This document shows, one piece after another, positions 41,000-48,543 of a stretch of DNA of 56,018 nt (its first letter is position 1; every line of letters starts with the position of its first letter). Below the pieces are notes generated by a model that was given only the letters and a program-made list of their open reading frames with translations, searched no databases and had not been told where the DNA came from. This DNA comes from a virus: positions 1 to 56,018 of the IMG/VR virus record IMGVR_UViG_3300043409_000151. One strand, written 5' to 3'. The translations under genes were made by a program, and so were the position numbers.

Positions 41000-42565
41000 T
41001 CACCTTTGTGTTTGTTGTTGGATCAAGTCCAGCAGTAAGCCTTGCAACTTCTGCTTGTTTCTCAGTCGCTCGTACATCTTGTGCTCAAGATCAGTGGCCG
41101 CGATATGGATCACGTTGGACACGTTGCGCTTGCCGATACGCTCGATGCGACCGTTTGCCTGCACGTATATCTCGTTGCTGTTGATCGGCCCGTACCAGAT
41201 GATGGTCGATGCAGAGGTCAGTGTCAGACCATGCGCCATCGTGCCGGGGTGGGCAATCAATACCCGAGGGTCGCTCTGCTTTTGGAAGTCGTCAAATATC
41301 TTGTTGCGCTTCCCAGCGGAAACCTCACCGTTGACCACGCCCACCGTCCAGTGCTTGCTCAGTTCTTTCTCCAGCATGTGCAGGGTTCCTGTCAGTGGCA
41401 CGAACAGGATCACCTTCTCGCCAGCTTCTTCAATCACCTCCTTGACTAAGTTGATACGTGGTGAGCAGTCGATCTCAATGTTCTGACCGTCATCGCCATA
41501 CGCCACGCCGCAAGCGATCTGCACAAGTTTCTGAATCTTCACTGCCTCGTTGACTGCCGTGATGGTTCCACCTATCACGCGCTCCGCTGCCATCTCAGTC
41601 ACGAAGTGGCGCAGCATCTGCGTGTAGTGCTTCTTCTGGTCGGCAGTCAGTTCCACCTGCCGGGTCTGGATGATTGTGTCGGGCAAGTCAAAGCACTCGT
41701 CCCGTGTGTAACGCACAGCAGGTTGCAGGATGTGCTTCACGATGTCCACTGACTCAGGGCGCGGCACGAACTTCCACTGGCCGATCTTCATCATCACCTG
41801 CTCACGGAACGCCGTGAACGTCTTGGTGCAGTAGGGTGAACCCACCAGCTTGGCAAGTGCCCACGCATCAGTCGGGTCGTTGGGCGTCGGTGTCCCGGTC
41901 ATCATCCACAAACGTGCTTGTGGGTTGTTGTCCATCCAGCGGCGGAAAATTTTGAACCGCTGTGTCGATGGGTTGCGCAGCACTGCCGCCTCGTCCACGA
42001 TCACCAGATCGAACATGCCGTGGCACTCCTCCTTGATGATGGCAAAGCCCTCGTGGTTGACGATGTAGAAGTCAGCCTCAGTCTTGAGCAGCTTCATGCG
42101 TTTCTCAGCGGTGCCATGCAGCACCACGAACTTTCTATGAACCAATCCGGTAAAGATTCCGTCGCCCCACACGCGCTCCAACGTACTGAGCGGTGACATG
42201 ATCAGCACCTTCGTGACCTTCTTGGTCTTGATCAAGTAGTCCGCTGCCCACAATGCGCTCTGGGTTTTGCCAGTGCCGATCTCGTTGAGCACCAAGCAGC
42301 GGTGGTTGAGCGTCAGGAACGCAGCAGTCTCGCGCTGGTGGTCGAATGGGGTGTACTGCCCCGGCCAGTTGTAGTAATGCAGGATGGGGCTGGGTGCCTT
42401 GATCCCGAGGTTGCGCAGAACCTTGACCTCATCCAGACGGTGCGGCGTGATCACGATCTGGGTGCCACGCACATCCATAGCCTTGGCCGTGGCGATTGCG
42501 TCCAGCACCCGGTTCGGGTTGTTCAGTTTGAGGGCCAGAGCCTTGGCCTTCTCGACTACGAGCAT
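41000..42565 (-). CDS. SNF2-family helicase
   Basis: A 521-residue superfamily 2 ATPase. Motif I NEIGTGKT (94-101), motif Ia LIMSPLSTLERVW, motif II DEAA (191-194), motif III MTGTPTPN near 219-226, motif V PGTMAHGLTLTSAS and motif VI QANGRIERIGK near the C-terminus. This compact form is the phage SNF2-type helicase often encoded near recombination nucleases. It probably remodels forks or displaces host proteins from phage DNA. Starts four bases after the VRR-NUC stop. Confidence 0.93.
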   Translation of the reverse strand: MLVVEKAKALALKLNNPNRVLDAIATAKAMDVRGTQIVITPHRLDEVKVLRNLGIKAPSPILHYYNWPGQYTPFDHQRETAAFLTLNHRCLVLNEIGTGKTQSALWAADYLIKTKKVTKVLIMSPLSTLERVWGDGIFTGLVHRKFVVLHGTAEKRMKLLKTEADFYIVNHEGFAIIKEECHGMFDLVIVDEAAVLRNPSTQRFKIFRRWMDNNPQARLWMMTGTPTPNDPTDAWALAKLVGSPYCTKTFTAFREQVMMKIGQWKFVPRPESVDIVKHILQPAVRYTRDECFDLPDTIIQTRQVELTADQKKHYTQMLRHFVTEMAAERVIGGTITAVNEAVKIQKLVQIACGVAYGDDGQNIEIDCSPRINLVKEVIEEAGEKVILFVPLTGTLHMLEKELSKHWTVGVVNGEVSAGKRNKIFDDFQKQSDPRVLIAHPGTMAHGLTLTSASTIIWYGPINSNEIYVQANGRIERIGKRNVSNVIHIAATDLEHKMYERLRNKQKLQGLLLDLIQQQTQR

Positions 42566-42569
42566 GTCA

Positions 42570-42875
42570 TCACCTGTCTTTTCTGTTTTCGATTACTGCG
42601 TCCAACACTTCAAGAGTCACGTCGTTCGATACCACCAACCACGTGCCCCCTGCTTCTTCTATCTGCCTACCGCAAATCTTCTGCAACTCAGTGGGCTTCC
42701 CCGTTGCAGACTTCACTTCGATCCCAACAAAATGCCCATCAACGATGGCAATGATGTCTGGTATGCCTGACTTACCGAACCCGTTGTTGGCGGGGAAGAA
42801 GTACCACACCTCATGCTTCTTCAGTACCTCAACGACCTTACGTTTGACCTTGCCTTCTGGTGTCAATGCACTCAT
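42570..42875 (-). CDS. VRR-NUC domain nuclease
   Basis: A 101-residue stand-alone VRR-NUC (PF08774) of the PD-(D/E)xK superfamily. The catalytic segments are visible: SGIPDIIAIVDGHFVGIEVKS (split as GIPDIIAI and FVGIEVKS) with Asp, Glu and Lys, then GKPTELQKICGRQIEEAGG. Such mini nucleases cut branched DNA and often work with SNF2 helicases. AAAGGGG lies upstream of ATG 42875, and a TTGACA/TAGAAT promoter overlaps the start. Confidence 0.92.
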   Translation of the reverse strand: MSALTPEGKVKRKVVEVLKKHEVWYFFPANNGFGKSGIPDIIAIVDGHFVGIEVKSATGKPTELQKICGRQIEEAGGTWLVVSNDVTLEVLDAVIENRKDR

Positions 42876-42901
42876 TCTATACCCCTTTACACGAGTGTCA
42901 A
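42874..42901 (-). promoter_or_regulatory. Internal early promoter overlapping VRR-NUC start
   Basis: On the minus strand TTGACA (42901-42896), a 16-bp spacer, then TAGAAT (42879-42874), five of six matches to consensus. The -35 lies in ACTTGACACTC, one base off the 11-mer ACTTGACACTT repeated in the control region. The expected start lies inside the VRR-NUC gene, so the helicase and downstream replication genes are the likely beneficiaries. Confidence 0.6.
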
Positions 42902-42917
42902 GTTTTATTTTGTAAGG

Positions 42918-43640
42918 TTAAACCCTAGCATAGTCACAGTCGTGACGGCAGGGGCAGAACCGGCACAGCCCAGAGGGGCGGGCAGGCCAGTTGGCGTGGT
43001 CATAGGCGTCGTGGATGCGCTGGATGCGCTTCATAATCTCAGCCCAGATCGCGTTCATATTCACACGGGTGTACTGCTCGGTGTCCATCTCCATTGTCTT
43101 GAGCCACACGAGTGAAGTCTTCACCCGCTGCACATCCGGGAAGTGCTTGAACACCTGCGCTGCAAACATCTGCATCTGGAACTGGTCAGCGTTGCGCTTG
43201 CCTGTCTTCCAGTCCATGACCACAGCATCGTTGCCGATGATCACGAGTACGTCAAGTTTGCTGCGCAGCCATGCGTCAGCATCCCACCAACCTGTTGGTG
43301 TAAGGTTCTCGGTGAGCACCAGTTCGTACTCGATGTGCAGGGTGCCCTGCCTTGCCAGCTTCTCCACCGAAGCACACAGGGGTTCGTACTGCGCCACCTC
43401 TGAGTTCAATCCCGACCCTTTTAGTCGGTTTTCAAGGAACGCATGAATACGTTCTCCGTGCTTGGACGCTTCGCCGCCCTCGTCAACGACTTCCTTCTTG
43501 ATCCGTTGGCGGTAGTACCGCAACGGGCAATTCTCGAACAGCTTGATCGACGAGTATGAGTGGCTTAGGCGCATGGCAGTGTGCCCCACAGGGACTACCT
43601 GCGAGGGAGATGTAATGTTGGAACCACCAGTGTACACCAC
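42918..43640 (-). CDS. RecB/Cas4-type nuclease with Fe-S cluster
   Basis: A 240-residue PD-(D/E)xK exonuclease. GTG 43640 chosen because AGGAG lies six bases before it; ATG 43574 is the alternative. Motifs: Cys38 in FENCPLRYY, GERIHAFLE (His66), LDVLVI (Asp130), MDWKTGK (Asp143, Lys145) and a C-terminal CRFCPCRHDC giving Cys226, 229 and 235. Together with Cys38 these are the four ligands of the 4Fe-4S cluster seen in AddB and Cas4. Likely processes DNA ends in recombination-dependent replication, with the SNF2 helicase and VRR-NUC downstream. Confidence 0.9.
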   Translation of the reverse strand: MVYTGGSNITSPSQVVPVGHTAMRLSHSYSSIKLFENCPLRYYRQRIKKEVVDEGGEASKHGERIHAFLENRLKGSGLNSEVAQYEPLCASVEKLARQGTLHIEYELVLTENLTPTGWWDADAWLRSKLDVLVIIGNDAVVMDWKTGKRNADQFQMQMFAAQVFKHFPDVQRVKTSLVWLKTMEMDTEQYTRVNMNAIWAEIMKRIQRIHDAYDHANWPARPSGLCRFCPCRHDCDYARV

Positions 43641-43652
43641 GGAGAACTCCTG

Positions 43653-43883
43653 TCAATCGGTCGTCATGCGGGTGATGCAGTCGTGCTTTGCCACCTCCAG
43701 CACAGCGATCAGCTTCATCATGTCGGCGATCCCCGTCGAGAATCGGTGGTAGTCCTTGCCGATCTTCACAAAGGCCAGCACCTCAGTGGCATCTTCACTC
43801 GCCTCAACCTGTTGCACGATGTGCTTCAGCAGGTCGATGGTGTCTTTGTTGCGCGGTTCGCGCTTGATTTCAGCGATGGTCAT
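43653..43883 (-). CDS. Small hypothetical protein (76 aa)
   Basis: A 76-residue, mostly helical protein (DTIDLLKHIVQQVEASEDAT, then DMMKLIAVLEVAKHDCITRM). The segment EVLAFVKIGKDYHRFSTGI forms a likely beta-hairpin. ATGA-type junction with the upstream gene and 12 bases to the next start. The pattern (short helical dimer with a YHRFSTG strand) recurs in phages next to polymerase genes, but no function is known to me. Confidence 0.7.
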   Translation of the reverse strand: MTIAEIKREPRNKDTIDLLKHIVQQVEASEDATEVLAFVKIGKDYHRFSTGIADMMKLIAVLEVAKHDCITRMTTD

Positions 43884-44065
43884 TTCTTTTCCTCGGGTGG
43901 ATCGAATCGGCAGGCGGTATGGACAACCTCACCCTGCCCGTAGTTGTAGAACTGCTGGCCTACCTCAAAGCGGCCATTGCAAATTGCGCAGCGGTGCGGG
44001 GCGAACGGCCCACCGGGTGGGAACAACTTGCTGTGCTCCCGTGGGTCTGGATGTATGGGCGTCAT
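43880..44065 (-). CDS. Zinc-finger mini-protein (61 aa)
   Basis: Start ATG 44065 overlaps the polymerase stop (TGATG). The protein is 61 residues with Cys26 and Cys29 (CAICNGRF), then His49 and Cys52 (VVHTAC), a zinc-binding treble-clef or ribbon arrangement, with a proline-rich start and charged end. Could bind DNA or a host protein. One of several zinc mini-proteins in the early arm. Confidence 0.72.
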   Translation of the reverse strand: MTPIHPDPREHSKLFPPGGPFAPHRCAICNGRFEVGQQFYNYGQGEVVHTACRFDPPEEKK

Positions 44066-45948
44066 CACGTGTCTCCATAGTTCGCAGCCATGCCAGATTC
44101 GCAGGCCACAGGTAAATCGGGTGCCCACTTGGGGGCGGTGGACATCAGGGCTTCGAGCTTGGCTTGGTCGGCCAGCGCGTTGTCCTCGGGCACAGCGACG
44201 ATGATCTCGTCGTGGACTTGGAAGGCCACCTTGAAGTGCAGTCCGGCAGCGGCCATCTGCTCACGGATCACCAATGCAGCAAGAGCTTGCACGATGTTCT
44301 CCGTCACCTTGCCACCATAGATGCGTGTCCATGCGATGTCGTCAGGGGGTGAGCCAGTGAGCACACGATCCTTGAGCGCCTTCTGATAGGTGCGGGCATC
44401 CGAGATGTACATGAAGCCGTTGGCCGTCTCGCGCAGCGCCGGGTACTGCACCCTGAACCCGTTGGGCAGGATGATGCCGCCCTTGTCGTAGCGCACCTTG
44501 GGGTGCAACTCGTTGCCACCACCGTACAACATGTCCTTGAGTGCTGCGCCGCACTTCTGCCAGAACTGCACGATCTTCCAGTTCTTCTGTCGGTACAGCC
44601 GGACGATCCGCTCTGCCTCATTGATGTCGATCACCACGTTGATGCCGCCTTGGCCGATCTCCAGTGTGCGTCTGAACTTCTCAGCGCCCATGCCGTAGCC
44701 CAGCCCAAGCACACAGGTCTTGCCGACGAACCGTTCGATCTTGTCAGCCTTGGTGATGGCACGACCGTAGACCTCAGTGGCGAACTCGGAGTACACATCC
44801 CGCTTGTCACGGAACGCCACCAGCAAGTCCTCTTGCCCAGCCAGCCATGCCACAGTACGTGCCTCGATCTGCGATGAGTCACATGAGATCAGCATCTGCC
44901 CCGGTGGTGCCTTCAGTGCCCTGCGGATGGTCGTGTTGCCACGACTTGGCAGGTTCTGGAGGTTGAGCTTGTCACCGCCACTGAAGCGCCCAGTGTGGGC
45001 ACCGTAGTAGTTGAGCATGATGGGCAGCTTGCCCCGTCCGGCCACACCGATCAGGTTCTCGGTGCGGGTTTCTTCGAGGGTGGACTTGACCCCGAGGCGA
45101 GCAGACACCGCTGCCTGCACACGTTCGTCAACATGTTCCAGCATGTCGGTCATGCCCTTGTCCGTCTTGGCGAAGGCCCATGACTCCTTGCCTGTCTTCA
45201 GACTGGTCTTGGTGGGCGGCTCCACACCCAACCGCTTGAGGTATTCAGCGAACTTGTCGTTGGACATGAGCATGTCCTGCACCGCCTGCGCCCCACCCAT
45301 GCCTTGGCCGAGGTCTTGGATCAAGGTGCGCTTGCGGGTGCGCACTTCCTCAAGATGCTTCTCCAGCAGTGGCACGTCAAGTTCAATCACTGGGTCGGTG
45401 TACATCCTCAGCGTCTGATCAATCACCAACAACTCGCTGGATGGGAAACCCACCTTGAGCTTGTCGAACAGTTGCTTGGTCATGTTCACATCGTTCTTGC
45501 AGTACTCGCCGTACTGCGCGAGGTCAGCCTCAGTGAAGTCAGCTTTGCGCTTGCCCAGTGCAGCCACCACCTCGTCGCCCTTCTTGCCCAGCCCGTAGTA
45601 CGCCGCCAGCTTGGCGAGTGAGCCACCCACCGTGACGTTGTGCAAGGGCCGCGCCATGCCCAGAGTGTCCAGCCACAGCCTTGGGTTGATGCCGAAATGC
45701 CACGACAGGATGGCCCCATCGAACGCTGTGTTGTGGCACAGGATGGCCCGCTTGCTGTAGTCCAGTGACTTGAGGAACTTGCCGGGGTTGTCGCCGCTGT
45801 ACCAGTCAGTGGGGTAGTCGTTGACCTTGACGCCCACTCCGATGACCTCGAACAAAGAACTGCGAACGTATTGCTCGGTGGTCATCTTCGACAGCGAGAA
45901 GTCCTTGTCGTAGTAGGTTTCAAAGTCGATGGTTACGATGTCCATCAT
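44065..45948 (-). CDS. Family A DNA polymerase with 3'-5' exonuclease
   Basis: The replicative polymerase, 627 residues. Exonuclease motifs: Asp8/Glu10 (IDFETY), Asn73/Asp77 (CHNTAFDGA), Tyr149-x3-Asp153. Polymerase motif A CDSSQIEAR with Asp357 and Glu362; motif B R406, K410, L414, Y418 (in the pattern RxxxKxxxLxxxYG); motif C VHDE at 578-581. There is no 5'-3' exonuclease domain. The residue matching E. coli Phe762 is Leu414. ATGA overlap with the gene upstream. Placed at the head of the recombination/replication block. Confidence 0.96.
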   Translation of the reverse strand: MMDIVTIDFETYYDKDFSLSKMTTEQYVRSSLFEVIGVGVKVNDYPTDWYSGDNPGKFLKSLDYSKRAILCHNTAFDGAILSWHFGINPRLWLDTLGMARPLHNVTVGGSLAKLAAYYGLGKKGDEVVAALGKRKADFTEADLAQYGEYCKNDVNMTKQLFDKLKVGFPSSELLVIDQTLRMYTDPVIELDVPLLEKHLEEVRTRKRTLIQDLGQGMGGAQAVQDMLMSNDKFAEYLKRLGVEPPTKTSLKTGKESWAFAKTDKGMTDMLEHVDERVQAAVSARLGVKSTLEETRTENLIGVAGRGKLPIMLNYYGAHTGRFSGGDKLNLQNLPSRGNTTIRRALKAPPGQMLISCDSSQIEARTVAWLAGQEDLLVAFRDKRDVYSEFATEVYGRAITKADKIERFVGKTCVLGLGYGMGAEKFRRTLEIGQGGINVVIDINEAERIVRLYRQKNWKIVQFWQKCGAALKDMLYGGGNELHPKVRYDKGGIILPNGFRVQYPALRETANGFMYISDARTYQKALKDRVLTGSPPDDIAWTRIYGGKVTENIVQALAALVIREQMAAAGLHFKVAFQVHDEIIVAVPEDNALADQAKLEALMSTAPKWAPDLPVACESGMAANYGDT

Positions 45949-46184
45949 ATCTTCTTCGCTCCAATCTTTTTCTTGGTGGCTTGCACCAGTTCATACTGCT
46001 CGATGATCTCGGGGTAGTTCACCTGAACAAAGGCCAGCACGTTGGGTTGTGCGTGTACATGCTTTTCCAACTGGCCGATGCGTTGGTGCAGTTCGTCGAA
46101 GCGGTGCATCACTTCTCGTGGGTCGATGCCACTGCGCATCATCCTATCCCGGTAGTGCGGGTCTTCGAATGGTGAGAAGCTCAT
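45945..46184 (-). CDS. Small hypothetical protein (79 aa)
   Basis: A 79-residue helical protein: SFSPFEDPHYRDRMMRSG, then HRFDELHQRIGQLEKHVHA (coiled coil) and NYPEIIEQYELVQATKKKIG. Overlaps the polymerase start by ATGA and the upstream gene's stop by four bases. Perhaps a polymerase-associated or small coiled-coil scaffold protein. Unrecognised. Confidence 0.7.
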   Translation of the reverse strand: MSFSPFEDPHYRDRMMRSGIDPREVMHRFDELHQRIGQLEKHVHAQPNVLAFVQVNYPEIIEQYELVQATKKKIGAKKI

Positions 46185-46447
46185 GTCAGTATCCTTTTCT
46201 TTGCCTTGATGGCGATCCAGATTGCTTTGGCTCGCTCGTCTTCCTGCACGAATCGCTCAACAAATTCCAGCATGGCGTCCATCTTGGCGAACTTATCCTC
46301 GGTCAGCGTGATGCTGCCCATCTGGATGGATGCGTTGGCGTTCAGCGTCATGGTGTTGCTGGCAATAGTGATAGCCTGAGCATTGGGGTCTGCGGGGCCA
46401 GTGATATGCACCCCAGTCAGCACAGCGGGAGGGTTACTCTTGCTCAT
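46181..46447 (-). CDS. Small hypothetical protein (88 aa)
   Basis: An 88-residue protein with an N-terminal beta region (VLTGVHITGPADPNAQAITI, then TMTLNANASIQMGSITL) and a C-terminal helix (KFAKMDAMLEFVERFVQEDE). It overlaps the upstream gene by 14 bp and the downstream by four. No recognised family. Tight coupling argues it is a genuine gene of the early operon. Confidence 0.7.
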   Translation of the reverse strand: MSKSNPPAVLTGVHITGPADPNAQAITIASNTMTLNANASIQMGSITLTEDKFAKMDAMLEFVERFVQEDERAKAIWIAIKAKKRILT

Positions 46448-46889
46448 TGAGAACCTCCAACAACTTCTGGATGTAGTGCTGGCCCTTCGACACCTCCAGT
46501 GGTGACTCGTCCTTGCTGCCCATGCGCATCAGATACTTCAGCGCACCGCCACGGTAGTAACCAATGCGTTGGTCACGGGGCCATGTGTCCACGACATCCC
46601 ACGGCTGCACCCCCATCTCCTTGTAGTGATCGCCCCCTACCTGCCTGTCCTTGGCACGGTGAGAATCAACCCAGCCTTTCTCTACAACAACTTGTGGCTC
46701 GTCGATCTGCGGGCCGAGTATCTCTGTAGCGTTGCGCTCTTGGTACTCGTGCATCGCTTGCTTGCGCAGTGTGTATACCGCAGGCAGTGCCATGCTGAAT
46801 TTCTCAGACACGACCTTGGGTGTAGCCAGTGGGTGCTTGAGAAACCAGTTGATGACTTGCTGCTTCTTGGTGGTCTTAGTCTTGCTCAT
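46434..46889 (-). CDS. HTH plus DUF3310 protein
   Basis: A 151-residue protein; ATG 46889 has TGGAG six bases before it. The first 60 residues look like an HTH (QQVINWFLKHPLATPKVVSE, KFSMALPAVYTLRKQ). The C-terminal domain has the DUF3310 signature: RQVGGDHYKEMGVQPWDVV, then RIGYYRGGALKYLMRMGSKD and YIQKLLEVL. DUF3310 proteins are common in lytic phages and are sometimes called nucleotide kinase-like, but the biochemical role is unproven. Fusion with an HTH would couple it to DNA. Confidence 0.88.
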   Translation of the reverse strand: MSKTKTTKKQQVINWFLKHPLATPKVVSEKFSMALPAVYTLRKQAMHEYQERNATEILGPQIDEPQVVVEKGWVDSHRAKDRQVGGDHYKEMGVQPWDVVDTWPRDQRIGYYRGGALKYLMRMGSKDESPLEVSKGQHYIQKLLEVLNEQE

Positions 46890-46905
46890 TTCTATCTCCA
46901 AAAGG

Positions 46906-46995
46906 TTATGTAAAAATGTTGAACACGAGCACAATCAGCGATGCCACAGCCACAAGGACTAGCAAAGCGTTTTGTACTCGTGCTCTCAGGTTCAT
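46906..46995 (-). CDS. 29-residue single-TM peptide
   Basis: A tiny gene: ATG at 46995 overlaps the TGA of the zinc-ribbon gene (ATGA), and the stop is TAA at 46906-46908. The product is a basic N-terminus (MNLRARVQNA) followed by an uninterrupted hydrophobic helix (LLVLVAVASLIVLVFNIF). No other gene occupies this stretch. A small inner-membrane peptide is plausible. Very short length keeps confidence moderate. Confidence 0.5.
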   Translation of the reverse strand: MNLRARVQNALLVLVAVASLIVLVFNIFT

Positions 46996-47150
46996 GGGTT
47001 CTTCTTCTTTGGTTCGATTACACGTGCAACTTGTTCCAGTGTGACAAAGCGATGCTCGTTGGCGCACTCATACCTGCGGTACGTTATGTTGTGCGGGCGG
47101 CTGCGGGTTTCCTTAACCTGCACCCATGTGTTGCATACTGGGCACTTCAT
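46992..47150 (-). CDS. NrdR-like zinc-ribbon mini-protein (52 aa)
   Basis: ATG 47150 lies inside the end of the upstream gene (overlap four bases) and the stop overlaps the next start. The 52 residues read as a zinc ribbon: Cys3, Cys6 (MKCPVCNTW), then Cys29 and His33 (YECANEHRF). The arrangement and the phrase VKETRSR...YRRYECxxxHRFVTLEQV closely resemble the N-terminal zinc ribbon of NrdR, with His in place of the last Cys and without the ATP-cone. It could mimic or interfere with host ribonucleotide reductase control, or simply bind DNA. Confidence 0.65.
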   Translation of the reverse strand: MKCPVCNTWVQVKETRSRPHNITYRRYECANEHRFVTLEQVARVIEPKKKNP

Positions 47151-47518
47151 AGGAACACACCGAACTTCTGTCGGAGTGCCTTACTCTGCTCACGACATAC
47201 CTCGTTCACGGCATACACTGTGCCGATCACCGTAGGTTGCTTGCGTGAATTGAGAAACGTAACCTCAGCGGTCTTCACAAATCCTTCGAGTAGTTCCGGT
47301 GGGAACTGGTTGTCTTTGATACAAGTGTACAGCAGTGTTACCCATCTGTCGTGATCCCATTGGGGTGCATCCCATCGTTGTTTACCCTTACGTTGTGCTG
47401 CAACTTGTTCGCAGATAGTCTGTAGTACTCCGAGCTTGGCCCGCACCCTGATACCGTACTTGAAACGGCGCAAGGCACGGAGCCACTCTCGACGTTTGTC
47501 ATCGTCGATACGGGGCAT
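47147..47518 (-). CDS. Hypothetical basic protein (123 aa)
   Basis: ATG 47518 chosen because AAGGAG lies about eight bases upstream; earlier Met codons lack it. Sequence starts PRIDDDKRREWLRALRRFKY and continues through GIRVRAKLGVLQTICEQ, a DHDRWVTLLYTCIKDN helix, then HTH-like KQPTVIGTVYAVNEVCREQS. Strongly basic. May bind nucleic acid. I do not recognise a family. Confidence 0.68.
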   Translation of the reverse strand: MPRIDDDKRREWLRALRRFKYGIRVRAKLGVLQTICEQVAAQRKGKQRWDAPQWDHDRWVTLLYTCIKDNQFPPELLEGFVKTAEVTFLNSRKQPTVIGTVYAVNEVCREQSKALRQKFGVFL

Positions 47519-47532
47519 GTGTGTCGCTCCTT

Positions 47533-47658
47533 TCATATACGAATTTGCCCGGTCTGAAGGCAATATCTCAGCCACGCCCAGTAGTGCTCGTCGTGACGGT
47601 ACCCGTTACAAGCATGTAGCGGAACACCGTGTTCGTTGAGTTGATTCAGATCGAGCAT
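47533..47658 (-). CDS. 41-residue mini-protein
   Basis: A short gene between its neighbours, ATG 47658 two bases after the upstream stop, TGA at 47533-47535. Product starts LDLNQLNEHGVPLHACNGYR and ends WAWLRYCLQTGQIRI, with His/Cys/Trp residues. It fills an otherwise empty 142-bp stretch in a packed operon. Ribosome site is supplied by the end of the upstream gene. Unknown function. Confidence 0.5.
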   Translation of the reverse strand: MLDLNQLNEHGVPLHACNGYRHDEHYWAWLRYCLQTGQIRI

Positions 47659-47660
47659 AG

Positions 47661-48290
47661 TCAGATACCAAACTTGGCAGCAGTACTCATGGCAGTAAGT
47701 TTGCCGATGTCAACATCGAGTACCACCTCGTTCTTGGTACGTTCCTTGATCTCACGGTGCTTGTCCTTGACATCATCAGGGATCAAGTCCCACAGGGGAG
47801 GCCATGCCTTGAGTGCCGGGGCCAGAGTAGAGTAGGCATCGCATATCTTCTTGACCATAGCCACGAACTCATCGCGGCGCTTGGCTGCTTCCTGAACACG
47901 TTGGTGGTAGGCAGTCACCTCTGCATGGAACTCGCCCCAGACAATGTTATCCCTGAGGTTGATGGAATCTCCATAGGTTGAATTCTTGCAGGCCAACCCA
48001 GTATCAGGGAACACATACGGCCACGGCTGCGGCGTAGCGAAATCGAAGGTCATATTGCAAACGGCATTGCCGACCCTGCCGATCTCAATATGCTTCATTG
48101 TCTTCAACCATCCAGCAGGAACTTGCGAGATGGTTGGCTTGGCTTCGAGGAACATGGTGTCGTAGATGCGCTGACCCCAGTTGGCGTCGAGCTTCTGCTC
48201 CTTGACCCGGTTCACTGCGGGTTCCATCTTGGCACGGGCCTGCTTCTCGATGCGGTCGATGAGTTCTTTGCTGAAACGTACTGTAGCCAT
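47661..48290 (-). CDS. Hypothetical protein (209 aa)
   Basis: ATG 48290 has AAGGAG six bases upstream. The 209-residue protein begins ATVRFSKELIDRIEKQARAK (amphipathic helix), has a mixed central region with Trp/Pro-rich ATPQPWPYVFPDTGLACKNS, then a long helix (VTAYHQRVQEAAKRRDEFVA) and a C-terminal charged segment. It looks like a soluble protein conserved among phages with this gene order, but I cannot name it. No catalytic motif seen. Confidence 0.72.
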   Translation of the reverse strand: MATVRFSKELIDRIEKQARAKMEPAVNRVKEQKLDANWGQRIYDTMFLEAKPTISQVPAGWLKTMKHIEIGRVGNAVCNMTFDFATPQPWPYVFPDTGLACKNSTYGDSINLRDNIVWGEFHAEVTAYHQRVQEAAKRRDEFVAMVKKICDAYSTLAPALKAWPPLWDLIPDDVKDKHREIKERTKNEVVLDVDIGKLTAMSTAAKFGI

Positions 48291-48300
48291 GTGATTCTCC

Positions 48301-48543
48301 TTATTGAATGGGGTGTGTTTGAACGGACATGCTTGACATGATGTGGTCAAGCTGCACTGCGACATGCAGGCAGTACTCCTGCTGGGTTAGCGTTGAGTCC
48401 TTGCCAGCCATTGCCAGCATGGTGATCAGAGCGTTGACTGTGACACTGAACTCGTCGTTACTGTCACGCATCATGTCGTTGATCTTCGTGACCACAGCCA
48501 TGACTCGGTTGTGGTACTGGTCTTCGTTGGTTACGGTGTCCAT
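48301..48543 (-). CDS. Small protein downstream of VWA gene
   Basis: An 80-residue helical protein (EDQYHNRVMAVVTKINDMMR, VNALITMLAMAGKDSTLTQ, QEYCLHVAVQLDHIMSSMS). Start ATG 48543 overlaps the upstream stop (TGATG). A hydrophobic, helical core without a clear membrane segment. It may be the last member of the AAA+/VWA module, given the coupling. Confidence 0.68.
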   Translation of the reverse strand: MDTVTNEDQYHNRVMAVVTKINDMMRDSNDEFSVTVNALITMLAMAGKDSTLTQQEYCLHVAVQLDHIMSSMSVQTHPIQ

